Assembly (NCBI GenBank): GCA_009731375.1
Contig: BJOX01000357.1
Span: 214,600-265,472 of the forward strand
DNA length: 50,873 nucleotides
From: Paulinella micropora
Lineage: Eukaryota; Cercozoa; Imbricatea; Euglyphida
Direction: 5' to 3'
Of this stretch, positions 23,414 through 34,746 are shown in pieces. Numbering within the stretch: position 1 is the first letter of the stretch; each line of letters opens with the position of its first letter. Position numbers and translations under genes: made by a program. The notes under the pieces are model-generated. The model made no database searches, was not told where the DNA came from, and saw only the letters and a program-made list of their open reading frames with translations.

Positions 23414-26104
23414 TCATTCCACCACCTCGAAACGGTTACCTTGAGTAGTGTCCGGGTAGGATGACGTATCGGTCTCCGAGGCAGTGTTGTAGGCCTGAGC
23501 TCGACCGAAATTCGGGTTGGAGCTTGCCCACGAGCCTCCTCCTCCTCTGGGTGGGGGGGCTGGAGCTCGAACAGCTCTCCCTCCATAAGGAGTATATCCC
23601 CGACCTCCTCCTCTTCCTCTCTGAGGGGTTCCCTGCCACCTCGATGCTCCTCTCCATGTTCCTCGTCCTCCTCCTCCTCCTCCTCCTCGTCCTCCTGCTC
23701 CTGCTCCTCCTTCTCGTCCTCTTTGAGAGGCCTTTAAGTTCTTTTGTCTCTCCCTTTCCTCTTTCTTCTCCTTCATCCTCTTCATGTAGGTAATGATTGC
23801 CTCTCGTAACTCCTCATCATCACACATATTGGCATACCAACCTTCGTTCACAGCGGCAATCTGAAGCATATTGAAAAGGCCCGGTTCCTTGCCTTCCGTC
23901 CTGCTCAGAAAATTTGCCCTTGCTGTTGGGTTCTGCCTATCATGATTGAAAGAGCAGTCTCTGTTCTCCATCTGTGCCTTACACTGCAAGCCCGCGAACC
24001 ACCTCCAACATGCGGTCTTCAGGTCTGGCTCTCTCTGTCTCTTCCAACCGGCAACTCTGTTTGTGTACGTGGCTTGTGCGCCAACAGGTACACCGCCTGC
24101 CTGTGCCGTATGTGCCTCCGTGAGCGAGTCCATGTTTGAGCATGCACTCATCACTTCTTGAAACAGTGCTGACGGAGCAACGCTTTGAACCGTATTTTCG
24201 AACACGTGTGTCTCGAGGAAGTTCTTGGACTTCACTGAGCTAAACGTCGAGCATTGTTGTATGAGCTGAGTAAGCTTACTCGGGTTAACTGTGTGTAACG
24301 CCGAAAAGAAATAGAGGATGATCGACTTGCGGCCATAGAATAGCCCATAGGAGGAAACTACCTCCGTAAGGGTCGCCGCCAAGCCAACAGCACTCCTCAA
24401 ACTCATCGCCACTGTCTCAAAGATTTCAAATCCTATGAGAGTACCAGTGCAGAGATGCTGGTATCCATGAGATTGAAAATATGAAATGAGTGTGGCCACC
24501 GCCAGTTCACACTGAGCGTCTAGGCCTGTTGCATTGTTTCTCTTAATCTCCTCCTTCTTTCTCAAAAACTTGTACTGTGTCAGATCAAATCCCTCCGAGA
24601 CTAGAGATTGGTCAAAAACAGTAACAAGGGCCTCGTATTCCTGCGTTTCGTCGCAAGGAAAAGCCTTCATGCAGGCATTGATCTCTTTGAGCTTGCTCAA
24701 AAGCGAAGCATCAGAGTCTTTGTCTGAGCTCGTCTTGGCATATAGCATGAGACTTGCCACTCCTCCTTTCTTCCCCTTGAAGGCATTTATGATGTTCTGT
24801 CTGTCCTTCTTCTCCGTGTTTGTGACCACCACCGTAGTTGAGCCCGAGGGTGCAGGGGCTGGTGGGGCAGGAGCTGGTGGGGTCAAATATGTCGGAGGGT
24901 GTGTCTTTGCACCACTCACTTTTGCTTTCATTCTTTCCAGTCTCATCGTCTTCTCGAACTCCTCATTCTCTTTCGCCTTCTTCTTCTCAGATATCACCAG
25001 CTTTTGAGCATGAGTGATAAAGGCCACCAATTCAGAAGCAGATCTGAGAAAATTATATTTCTCCACATATTGGTCAACACCTGCTTTGTTGGCGACCGGT
25101 GGTGCGTTACTAAGTGATTTAAGGACAGAGTGATCCTTGGTAGGAATCCATCTCTTCCATGCCTCCTTGTGCAGTAACGCACCCATCAACAGTCTGATCT
25201 TGGTCAGAACTCTGTCGGTCTTCTCTAACTCATCAATCACAGGATGAGTTTCTCCTGCTGCCTTAATGCTTTTTTCCATCTCTGCCTTCCCCTCCTCCAA
25301 GGCCTTTATTTCCATTGTAAAAAAATGAAATATGCCACTCGAGTTTTTCGAACCCAGATTGGTCTTCATTTTTGTTACATCGACTGCCTCCTGACCAGTC
25401 GCGAGGAATCTGGCCGTTGCTCTTGGGTTTGTGTACTGGAGGTAACCCTCACATCGTGGGCCGTATGTACGTTCCCAAATCAGGGTTTGAGTGTACACCC
25501 CAAAGATAGCATCGAGTAATTCAAGGTGGGTGTGTGTGTCCCCAAACTTGATATGCTGTATCTTCTTTCTCTCTTCTGGATCAGAGACCAGTTTGCCGAG
25601 GAGCTGTGCTGTGTTTGATAATAGGATATAGACATCCTTTTTAGCACGACTTTTCTCTCTTCTTTGATCCTGAGGGATCCACACATAGGTATCCTTCTCT
25701 ACCCCCATCTTGTTATCAAACTCTTCTTTAGTGAGGTCATAGTGGTCTTGCACCCACTGTTGTTCCTCCACTGTGATCTCCTCTCCATCACTATGAATCA
25801 AGTCGATCATTTTTCGTCCTCCTCCTCCCGTGTAGGCAGGTGGTAAGGGATTACCATATGCTCCTCCTCCTCCCGTCTCTTCTTGTTCAAATCCTCCTTC
25901 ATCTTCGTCTCCTCCATATCTTCCTTCATCATCCCAGCCCTCTTCTACTCCTCCTCCTACTCCTTCATCTCCTCCTCCTCCTTCATTCAATCCTCCTCCT
26001 CCTCCTTCATTCAATCCTCTTCCTCCTCCTCCTCCTGCTTCTTCTTCTTCTCTTCTTTGATCTGCCTCCGAGAATTCACTCACTTCGGCGGTCTCTGTCG
26101 ACAT
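23414..26104 (-). CDS. gag: Gag-like protein of element 1 with CCCH finger
   Basis: 896 codons from ATG (MSTETAEVSEFSEADQ) to TGA at 23414. An acidic, Gly-rich N-terminus (about residues 20-80) is followed by a largely helical region of some 550 residues, presumably matrix and capsid. Near residues 698-720 is C-x8-C-x8-C-x3-H (CWRWFAGLQC...CSFNH), where Gag usually has CCHC zinc knuckles. The C-terminal ~120 residues are charged and then Arg/Gly-rich (GAGAGGRGGGGGGGRG), suited to RNA binding. Gag identity rests on position 5' of pol in an LTR element, the nucleic-acid-binding tail, and a matching layout in element 2. Codon GAA before UGA and CUG after it place pol in the same frame. Confidence 0.8.
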   Translation of the reverse strand: MSTETAEVSEFSEADQRREEEEAGGGGGRGLNEGGGGGLNEGGGGDEGVGGGVEEGWDDEGRYGGDEDEGGFEQEETGGGGAYGNPLPPAYTGGGGRKMIDLIHSDGEEITVEEQQWVQDHYDLTKEEFDNKMGVEKDTYVWIPQDQRREKSRAKKDVYILLSNTAQLLGKLVSDPEERKKIQHIKFGDTHTHLELLDAIFGVYTQTLIWERTYGPRCEGYLQYTNPRATARFLATGQEAVDVTKMKTNLGSKNSSGIFHFFTMEIKALEEGKAEMEKSIKAAGETHPVIDELEKTDRVLTKIRLLMGALLHKEAWKRWIPTKDHSVLKSLSNAPPVANKAGVDQYVEKYNFLRSASELVAFITHAQKLVISEKKKAKENEEFEKTMRLERMKAKVSGAKTHPPTYLTPPAPAPPAPAPSGSTTVVVTNTEKKDRQNIINAFKGKKGGVASLMLYAKTSSDKDSDASLLSKLKEINACMKAFPCDETQEYEALVTVFDQSLVSEGFDLTQYKFLRKKEEIKRNNATGLDAQCELAVATLISYFQSHGYQHLCTGTLIGFEIFETVAMSLRSAVGLAATLTEVVSSYGLFYGRKSIILYFFSALHTVNPSKLTQLIQQCSTFSSVKSKNFLETHVFENTVQSVAPSALFQEVMSACSNMDSLTEAHTAQAGGVPVGAQATYTNRVAGWKRQREPDLKTACWRWFAGLQCKAQMENRDCSFNHDRQNPTARANFLSRTEGKEPGLFNMLQIAAVNEGWYANMCDDEELREAIITYMKRMKEKKEERERQKNLKASQRGREGGAGAGGRGGGGGGGRGTWRGASRWQGTPQRGRGGGRGYTPYGGRAVRAPAPPPRGGGGSWASSNPNFGRAQAYNTASETDTSSYPDTTQGNRFEVVE

Positions 26105-26871
26105 GATGTCGTAGTAGTGATCAACAGGAGGACAGTGTCAGCTCCTATGTTTGGTTTTTGTTCGTTTGTGTTCTGTTCCTCCTTCAGTCGATTGACTAGT
26201 GAAGAGAGAAACTAATAGAGAGGGTAGGATAAGATTCCCTGTCCTCTATGAAACACTGTTTGTATGTTTGTTTTTGTTTGAGAAAAATAGTCTTTGAGAC
26301 TTTCTCCGATTTCTTGTTCTCCTTACTCAGATTACTTTCTCCTCCTTCTTTTCTATATTGTATCTAGTATGAGGCACTTGGACCTACACACAGATAGTAA
26401 TAGAGAAGCTAGAAAAGCTCTCCTTGAGAAGTCGACAGTCGGTCGGATAGGTTCTCAGACCTACCTTTAGAAAACGATCAGAGATTTGCAAAAATACTCT
26501 GACGTATGTGTGAGATAATGCAGATAAATGCACAAACTAGAAGGGTAGAGTGTTGTGCTCCTGTCCCTATGCTTGTTTGTGTTTTGTGTGTGTTCCTTCA
26601 CTCTTCTGTCCACCTCCTTCTTCTTGGTCTCTGTGTGAGAACAGCAAGAACGACAGAGAGTTTGTATCTGATGTCTCCTTGTGAGCACACAGATATTGAT
26701 TGGGCTAGAGGGTACGAGACACCTGCTTGAGACCAATCAAATTATTTGTTTTGTGAAAGAGTTATGAGGGAGCTGTGTTGGAGTATTTGTTTTCGTCTGA
26801 CGTCCCCGTGTGAGACAGGTCAGTGAAAATTCACTCTGTTGCCTGTGTGGCAAAGCAGAAAGAAATCACCC
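26105..26871 (-). other. Leader (5' untranslated region) of element 1
   Basis: About 770 bp between the putative primer-binding site and the gag ATG, with no long frame. Two segments resemble each other (GCTCCTATGTTTGG... near 26138 and GCTCCTGTCCCTATGCTTG... near 26558), each followed by TGTTC-rich sequence, suggesting a local duplication. Packaging signals would be expected here but cannot be recognised by eye. Confidence 0.6.
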
Positions 26872-26888
26872 TAGTGATGTGGACTCCA
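26872..26888 (-). other. Putative primer-binding site of element 1
   Basis: On the element strand, TGGAGTCCACATCACTA begins two bases after the 5' LTR ends (…TTACA). TGG is the complement of a tRNA 3' CCA. I cannot match the rest to a particular tRNA, so the primer is unknown. Confidence 0.4.
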
Positions 26889-26890
26889 AA

Positions 26891-27126
26891 TGTAATGCCC
26901 CCAACGATAGCTCGAAAAAAGTCGGTAATACAACCAAACACAGTCCTCAAGAATGAGAATGATGTCTCGTTATATTAGCTCAGTGAAGCCAAAAAGGAAA
27001 ACGGCAACAGACCAGGAATAAAATGGCATCAGGTCCAATCCGGACAAATAATACTGAAAAACAAGCTGGTGCACCTGTCACCAGGAAAAGGTACTTTTTA
27101 CCGGCTATCCGGAGGTGATGCCTACA
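26891..27126 (-). repeat. LTR, 5' copy of element 1
   Basis: 236 bp, 235 of them identical to 12468-12703. The outer flank (GGACGTAACG) is unique sequence and does not share a target-site duplication with the flank of the other LTR. Confidence 0.95.
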
Positions 27127-27610
27127 GGACGTAACGAAACGTGTCAGTTGACCCTGTCAAAGGGACACTCCGTTTTTTACGGGTTTTCCCTCTTACTTGT
27201 TGTTTGGGTTCAGACTTGACTTCCCTTTCTACTTTAGAAGTGGAGGTTAGTTCTGAACCAGTTGTGTTCAACGTTATTATTGAATTCCTTTTTATTATTG
27301 AGCTCGTAAGGGTAGACCTCCGGTCATAATACATTTGGAGTCCCTTTGCCTTTTTCGAACTCAGGAAAATCAAAATTAGGAATTTTGAACGACGCACTCT
27401 TAGGGGGGCAATCAGTCACTGTTGTTGACTGTGCCTTGGCGAGAGTGTTAAGTAGCTTCTCGACAAACAGTACGGGGGTACTGGTTGTGTGAGACAGTGC
27501 TTTCAGTCGTTAAAAAGAAAGGAAAAGGGAAAAGGTGGTAAGGAGGGTTTTTGAGAAACAGGGAAGAACCCTGATCTCGAAACTTGGACCTTGACACCTA
27601 GGAAATCAAC
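27127..27610. other. Intergenic sequence upstream of the methyltransferase pseudogene
   Basis: About 480 bp of non-repetitive DNA between the LTR and the first exon at 27611. It presumably holds the promoter; no motif is identifiable. The minus frame 27397-27122 has no recognisable feature. Confidence 0.5.
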
Positions 27611-28113
27611 ATGGCAACAACGACTGCATATGATCCTTACAGGGATCCGTGTTGTCAACCGTTGGAAGGAAAGGTTGTTGGGGAGTTTCTACAACATGTA
27701 GCAGCAGACTACATTGTAGGCTCCAAAGAACAACATCAGTTTTTGGAACACTTTGTCCCTTTGGCAAGTAAGTACAAAGACAGACCTAGGGATCAGGAGG
27801 TTTACGACATGAAGCGAGAGTCGAGTGATTTGGCAAAATGGGGTTGGCATTTTTTGCTTTCACTGGCTACTCACCTAGTGAACCTAAGCTCAAAACTTTG
27901 GTACCTATGCAAGTTAGGAGGATGATGGCAAAGAAGTTGAACAGCCACAGGTTCTGAGACCCTCCTGTTGCATGCTCTTGAAGACTTGTTTTAAAATGTC
28001 TTTTTTTTTTTTTTTTTTTTCAGCAGATCCATTTTGGCAACGCTACGATTCTCGTCCAACTTCTGACATGTTCAACATGGCGCAGAACGCTGATCTAGTG
28101 CATGGCAATTTTG

Positions 28114-28186
28114 GTTTCCCTTACTTTTCCATCAATTGAAAATATGCTTTTTTGGGGGGGGGGGGGGGGTTTTNNNNNNNNNNCAG
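28114..28186 (+). other. Intron in the methyltransferase pseudogene
   Basis: GTTTCCC...CAG. Removing it restores the catalytic block HGNF|DLLYADLPYN, which is why these boundaries were chosen. It contains a poly-G run and a 10-N join (28174-28183), so its true length is unknown, and a partial AT-rich palindrome at 28138-28153. Confidence 0.7.
28138..28153. repeat. AT-rich palindrome, partial copy
   Basis: GAAAATATGCTTTTTT: left arm as in the family, right arm reduced to T-run just before poly-G and the N join. Intronic. Confidence 0.5.
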
Positions 28187-29263
28187 ACCTGCTTTACGCT
28201 GACCTTCCTTACAACATTTCCGACCTTCTTGCTGACACTACTGAAATCAACAAGGAAAGGGTCATCAAATTGCTGAACTAGTTCGGTGTTGTCGGCAACG
28301 CTAACAAGCGCGCCGTCATTTTCCATCACCATCTGTCCCAATACAACCTCTTGGTGGAAGCTTTGCAGCACTGTGGCTTCGGAACAATCGAGAAGCACAA
28401 CTACCAGTGACACGTCCAGAAGTGGATCAAGGCAGTGGAGTGCGTCATGGTGGCGTTCTACCCGTCCCAGAGTGCATTTACGCTCAATCTCGCCAGGAAC
28501 CCGCTGGATCGTCACAACGTTTACTCTGTTGCGGTCCCAACGAAAAAACAGAAAGTCACTGGGAGGCAGGACGAACGAGCCAACGCTTTTGAAAAGCCCA
28601 CGGAGTTGTCCAGACAAATCCTTTCTGATGTTCTTTCCCCGCAGAGCAAGGTGTTGGTTGCTTGCATGGGCTCTGGCTCGGAGGTCATCGGCGCCCTTCA
28701 GGCCAACATGGTCGTCACCGGCTTGGACATCGATGCTGGTCAGGTTGAAAACGCCAAGGATCGCGTCCGCAAGTTTCTGGAGCCCGGTTCCAAAAAGGGC
28801 AGGCCGCCCAAAGCAGGTGTGGAAGGAGAGCTCCCTGAGGACAAGGAGGAGGAAAAAGCAGAAGAGACGGAAGAAGATGACGACGGGCAGGTCGACAAGC
28901 AGCTAGCCAAGAAAGGTTACATTGGAGGGCAAAAGTCTTCTACCCTCGGCAAGTGCTGCGTGTGCGAGGAGAAGTTTGACGTGCGGCATTTTGAGAGTGC
29001 AGCTTGCCAGAAATGCAACAGCACGGTGCACAAAGGGCCATGGAAGACCGGCGACAAGCTGCAAGATGGCAGTGATGAGTACACTCAATGCGATTACACC
29101 TGCGGCGTAGAAGACGGCGATTGCGACAAGGAGGATGGTGTGTCTGCGGAGGGTTTCTTCTGCTCCCTACAGTGCCACGACGATTGGCATGTCATGATGA
29201 TGCATGCGACTGCCCCTCTTCCCGCTGCTACCCAGTAATGCACCTGGATTCGGGCACTGTTTT

Positions 29264-29284
29264 CGAAATATGCAATATTTTTCG
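29264..29284. repeat. AT-rich palindrome (centre GCA)
   Basis: CGAAATAT-GCA-ATATTTTTCG, 26 bp after the methyltransferase stop codon. Confidence 0.9.
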
Positions 29285-29892
<608 letters not shown>

Positions 29893-30193
29893 ACGCGTAC
29901 GTAAATCCACAAATGTGTTTCTTGATCCACATGTGTGGGTTCCCAGGCCTAGTTCTAGTAGGTAAGTGTTAACCAGTACTACTAGTACTAGTGCCACGGT
30001 ACCTGTATATATCATGATTATGATTGTAATTAATAAATATTCTAGTATATACTACAATCATATCTACTAGATCTAGATCTAGATCTAGATTCGAGTCTAT
30101 ATAACTATAGAGCTATAGTATATATACGAATATCAAACCAGTGTTTGGTGTTCACAGCACTAGAATTCAAGTTAGAATACATTTCTAGCGTTG

Positions 30194-30238
<45 letters not shown>

Positions 30239-30660
30239 GCGCATGCCCCACTGAACGACTTGTAATATTCGAATAATTGACTGAGAAAGCTTCGCGGCTG
30301 GTGAAGAATCAATGCATGATTGATCGTACTTAGTAACTACTGAACACCGGGCAAGGAGTCACGAAAGTATAAACGGGCCGCTTCAGTGCATTCTGGCTTG
30401 AATCATATATAAACTATCATAAATGATTTTTTTTCCACTCAACGATTTTTAATACTAAGTTGAACAGCGCTTGCTTTTCGTAGCCTGCGGCTGAAAAGGA
30501 AGCATGTTAGTAACTGAGCCTCAATGCGAACATCCGGCTAGTAATCACAGTGGTGGTCGGAGCCAAGGGACAATAGAGCAGACTAAAGGGAGAATGGGGC
30601 AAGTGAATTTAAGAAATGTGAAAATTAGTGAAGAAAGCGAAATTTGAACAGCAGAAACCA
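29893..30660. other. AT-rich intergenic sequence
   Basis: Contains ACTAGT clusters (29970-29995), an AGATCT run (30070-30092) and a (TA)n tract (about 30196-30233). No coding frame is supported. Confidence 0.7.
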
Positions 30661-30662
30661 CG

Positions 30663-30887
30663 AAAAAGCGGGGGGGGGGGGGGGGAAAAGGGGGAAGGGG
30701 GAACCGTGTCGGAAGAAGAATGAAAGGGAAATGGGGAGTGCTTATCACAGTGAGATACATTTTCTGCTGCTNNNNNNNNNNGGGGGGGGGGGGGGGGGGG
30801 TAAAGGGGGAACAGGGAACCGTGTCGGAAGAAGAATGAAAGGGAAATGGGGAGTGCTTATCACAGTGAGATACATTTTCTGCTGCTT
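30663..30887. repeat. Duplicated ~105-bp segment on both sides of a 10-N join
   Basis: A poly-G run followed by AACCGTGTCGGAAGAAGAAT and on to TTTTCTGCTGCT occurs at 30668-30771 and again at 30782-30887, directly flanking N at 30772-30781. The copies are nearly identical. This is more likely an unmerged contig overlap than a biological duplication. Confidence 0.9.
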
Positions 30888-31490
30888 AACAATGAAGTTC
30901 TGCATGGTGCACTCTGAAGGGTTTGTGTGTTCTCCTTCTTCCGAAGCTGCACGAGTTTGCATAAGCTGTTGAACTACCCAGGCTACAACATGGATCTGTA
31001 GGCTGAGCGGCTGCTCGCACCTGTAGGGTTGTTGTTCCAAGGATACGCTTCAAGCGTAATGCTGTGTGTGGTTGGTCTCTGTGCAGCACTGGATGGAGTC
31101 TCGCTACTGGCAGGCGAAGGCAACTGTGCCTGGCTCACCCTGCCCGATGTGTCAGTTGTTGTCGTTGCTGTTGTTGTTGTCGTCGCCGTTGTCGTTTTTG
31201 TTGCTGTTGCTGTTGTTGTTGTTATTGTTGTGCCCTGAATCTGCAGTGGCTTGCTGATCTTAGAGGTGGAAGTCGCGCACACCACACGGCTGCTGAAACT
31301 CCTGACGAACATATGACATACATTACATACATGACATACACCCATGCATACACAGTATCTCGTTTCTGACCACCCAGATCCTTACTGACCGGCTTTCATC
31401 TGAGTAAAGAGTTACTCGTGCGTATGCGACTGTCGCTGTGAAGTGCAAGACCTGACAACAAGATTGAAACGGAGTTAGTGGGATGGAGAG
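30888..31490. other. Intergenic sequence with a (TTG)n tract
   Basis: A TTGTTGCTG-type tract lies at 31146-31232. Frames on both strands here are driven by the repeat and lack other support. Confidence 0.6.
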
Positions 31491-31523
31491 ACAAAGAGAG
31501 CGAGCAAGAGGGCAAGTGAGCAA

Positions 31524-31571
<48 letters not shown>

Positions 31572-31585
31572 GAGAGAGAGAGAAA

Positions 31586-31640
<55 letters not shown>

Positions 31641-31661
31641 TAGAGTGTGTGTGTGTGTGTT

Positions 31662-31752
<91 letters not shown>

Positions 31753-31753
31753 A

Positions 31754-31787
<34 letters not shown>

Positions 31788-31788
31788 C
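31491..31788. repeat. (GA)n with GATA and GT inserts
   Basis: GA-rich tract containing a (GATA)n block (31588-31628) and a GTGTGT block (31645-31671). Confidence 0.95.
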
Positions 31789-32016
31789 GCATACTTTAAA
31801 ACATGTATTCTAAAGGTATATATTTACATATATTTTGCAAAGGGACACATAGAAAGAGAGCCATATATAATCGTAGTAATCGAAATAGCACTGTTCCGGT
31901 GTATGTAAAATTCGCACCGTTGCTTCTGCCCACACGTAGCCCGGCCGCACGGGGCGGAGATATTGCGCTTGTAGATCTAGCGTGCCGCGAAAGCTAAGAA
32001 ACACACACACACACAG

Positions 32017-32061
<45 letters not shown>

Positions 32062-32280
32062 AGAAAGGAAAAAGCAGAAAAGAGGCAGCGATCGAGTTAC
32101 CGCTTGGGGGCAACGGTGTGAATGGCTACAGTCATAGCATTGTCTAATAGACCGCAAACGAGGCCACCCTGACCCACCTGGCATATGTACCACAAGCAAG
32201 GACATTTTACATCCATCGTTTGACAGATTTTATAGACATTTTACATCCATCGTTTGACAGATATTATATTTTTCTATTCT
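31789..32280. other. Intergenic sequence with short (CA)n/(GA)n tract
   Basis: A (CA)n/(GA)n patch at about 32003-32065. ACATTTTACATCCATCGTTTGACAGAT is directly repeated at about 32202-32228 and 32235-32262. No gene is seen. Confidence 0.7.
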
Positions 32281-32289
32281 GCTCTGTTC

Positions 32290-32320
<31 letters not shown>

Positions 32321-32350
32321 CTTGTTCTTCTTGTTCTTCTTCTTCTTCTA

Positions 32351-32381
<31 letters not shown>

Positions 32382-33310
32382 CTTCTTCTTCTTCTTCTTC
32401 TTCTTCTTCTTCTTCTTCTTGTTCGTCTTCTTCTTCTTCTTCTTCTTCTTCTTCTTCTTCTTCTTCTTCTTCTTTTTTCTTTCTTCTTTCTTTCTCTCTT
32501 TCTTTCTTTCTTTCTTTCTTTCCTCCTTTCCTCCTTTCCTTCTTTCCTTCTTTCCTTCTTTCCTTCTTTCCTTCTTTCCTTCCTTCCTTCCTTCCTTCCT
32601 TCTTTCTTTCTTTCTTTCTTTCCTTCCTTCCTTCCTTCTTTCCTTATTTCCTTCCTTCCTTCCTTCCTTCCTTCCTTCCTTCCTTCTTTCTTTCTTTCTT
32701 TCTTTCTTACTTTCTTTCTTTCTTTCTTTCTGTCCTGTCTGTCCTGCCTGTCCTGCCCGTCCTGCCCGTCCTGCCTGTCCTGCCTGTCCTGCCTGTCCTG
32801 CCTCTCCTGCCCCTCCCTTTCCTCCTGCCCCTCCCTTTCCTCCTGCCCCTCCATTTCCTCCTGCCCCTCCCTTTCCTCCTTTCCTCCTTTCCTCCTTTCC
32901 ACCTTTCCACCTTTCCACCTTTCCTTCTTTCCTTCTTTCCTTCTTTCCTTCTTTCCTTCTTTTCTTCTTTCTTCTTTCTTCTTTCTTCTTTTTTCTTCCT
33001 TCTTTTTTCTTCCTTCTTTTTTCTTCCTTTTTTTTTCTTCCTTCTTTTTTCTTCTTTCTTTTTTTTTCTTTCTTTCTTCTTCTTCTTCTTCTTCTTCTTC
33101 CTCCTCCTCCTCCTCCTCCTCCTCCATCCTCCCTCCTCCCTCCTCCCTCCTCCCGACTCCCTCCTCCCGACTCCCTCCTCCCGACTCCCTCCTCCCGACT
33201 CCCTCCTCCCGACTCCTCCTCCTCCTCCTCCTTCTTCTTCTTCTTCTTCTTTTTTTCTTTTTCTTCTTCTTCTTCTTCTTCTTCTTCTTCTTCTTCTTCT
33301 TCTTCTTCTT
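32290..33310. repeat. 1-kb polypyrimidine tract (TTC/TTCC/CTGTCC)
   Basis: About 1 kb of nearly pure pyrimidine on the plus strand: TTG then TTC triplets, CTTT and CCTT tetramers, CCTGT pentamers (32733-32800), CCTTTCCTCCTGCCC units and CTCCCGACTC units (33130-33215). Strand-asymmetric mirror-repeat DNA of this length can form triplex (H-DNA). The 300-plus-codon frames here are repeat translation. Confidence 0.95.
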
Positions 33311-33386
33311 CAGAGAGCAAGAGAGAGAGAGAGAGAGAGATAGAGAGAGCACAGGCAAGTTGGCGTCCCCCTCCTTGGTGCCGATA

Positions 33387-33602
33387 GGCTTTCTTCTGTC
33401 GAAGCTATGACATTGACTCAGTGAAACCTAATAGATAGATAAACAGAGTGATAAATAGGTAAACAGGTAGGTAGGATCGGGTTTCCTCTGTATTACTTTT
33501 GATATTGCCCCATCGATACCTGATAGATAGACAGGCAGACAGGTAAATAAGGAGATAGAATGGTCTTTCTGCTGTGTTAGCTATGGCACTGCAATACCTG
33601 TT
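33387..33602. repeat. Three-copy degenerate tandem repeat, ~90-bp period
   Basis: Units starting near 33387, 33479 and 33562 share GGYTTTCYTCTG, then GYTATG-ACATTG-like sequence and AATACCTRATAGATAGA, separated by GATA/AGGTA-type spacers. Confidence 0.7.
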
Positions 33603-33708
33603 AAAAAGAAAGACAAAGGTAGATAGGTTGGCAGGTAGGTAGGTAGGTAGGAGGTAGGTAGGTAGGTAGGTAGGTAGGTAGGATGGTCAATAGATCGATA
33701 GATATATC

Positions 33709-33762
<54 letters not shown>

Positions 33763-33771
33763 CAGATAGAC

Positions 33772-33817
<46 letters not shown>

Positions 33818-34184
33818 GGTATAAACCGTGTAGCGAATGAAGGCATGGCACGCCGCACCCGGGCTTGGGTCCACCCTATATGCATGTATGTACGTATGTA
33901 TGCACGTATGTATGTATGTATGTATGTATGTTTGGTATGCATGTATGTATGGTATGTATGTATGTATGTATGCATGCATGCATGTATGTATATAGTATGT
34001 ATGTATGTATGTATGTATGTATGTATTTATGTATGTATGTATGTATATTATGTATGTATTTATGTATGCATGTATGTATGTATGTATGTATGTATGTACG
34101 TGTATGTATGTATGTATGTATGTATGTATGTATGTATGTATGTATGTACGAGCGAGCGAGCGAGTGTTTGAGTGAGTTAATATT

Positions 34185-34245
<61 letters not shown>

Positions 34246-34298
34246 AAGAGATAGAGAGAGAGAGAGAGGGGGGGGGGGGGGGGGGGGANNNNNNNNNN

Positions 34299-34329
<31 letters not shown>

Positions 34330-34330
34330 G
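33603..34330. repeat. (GGTA)n, (GATA)n, (ATGT)n, (GT)n, (GA)n and poly-G block
   Basis: Successive microsatellites with a ~70-bp unique spacer at about 33815-33885. It ends in two long G runs around a 10-N join (34289-34298). The G runs are quadruplex-prone and probably caused the assembly break. Confidence 0.95.
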
Positions 34331-34617
34331 GACCATTGAATGATGGGGCTTCCTATTGCTTTGTACCTATCATCATCATATGTCTTTTGACATCAAGCAT
34401 TTCAGAACACTTTCTAAATCATCGCACTCAACCTGCGACAAAAGACATCTCACACATCTCACTGACTCTTTCGTTGAGTTGTTAGGAATGAAATACGTAC
34501 ATATCGGGGAAACGCTCTGAGAGGGGAGACATATCATGAACCATGGTCTTTGCTTAATGTCGAGCTGCCCAAGAACCTTTCTGAAAGAAGCAGAAGCAAA
34601 GACGAAAGAAGTGGCAC

Positions 34618-34619
<2 letters not shown>
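34331..34619. other. Unique spacer
   Basis: About 290 bp of non-repetitive DNA between microsatellite blocks. No supported gene. Confidence 0.5.
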
Positions 34620-34655
<36 letters not shown>

Positions 34656-34656
34656 G

Positions 34657-34700
<44 letters not shown>

Positions 34701-34707
34701 AGAGGAG

Positions 34708-34746
<39 letters not shown>

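Larger units (their letters stand above)
27611..29238 (+). pseudogene. Beta-class DNA N4/N6 methyltransferase-like gene, broken
   Basis: Exon 1 starts MATTTAYDPYRDPCCQPLEG; a later exon encodes PFWQRYDSRPTSDMFNMAQ. Splicing out 28114-28186 joins ...VHGNF to DLLYADLPYN, a strong match to the D-P-P-Y catalytic motif (IV) of N4/N6-amino methyltransferases, with Leu for the first Pro. Downstream come KPTELSRQILSDVL and VLVACMGSGS...GLDID, the SAM-binding motif I. Motif IV before motif I is the beta-class order, as in CcrM. After an acidic linker the C-terminus is Cys-rich (CCVCEEKF, CQKCNSTVH, CDYTC, CSLQCHDDWH), probably zinc-binding. Two stops interrupt the frame (TAG 28279, TGA 28408), and a one-base slip is likely in the A-run at about 27834, so the copy looks inactive or miscalled. 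Its introns and 3' flank carry the AT-rich palindrome. Confidence 0.65.

Noticed and set aside
24534-25007. Plus-strand frame of 157 codons inside gag
   Set aside because: Antisense shadow of the intact 896-codon gag frame.
31029-31345. Small gene around the TTG tract on either strand
   Set aside because: Open frames are carried by the TTG/CAA repeat, with no start context, splice signal or domain.
32254-33387. Poly-Phe/Ser/Pro and poly-Glu/Lys frames of more than 300 codons
   Set aside because: Direct translation of the polypyrimidine tract.
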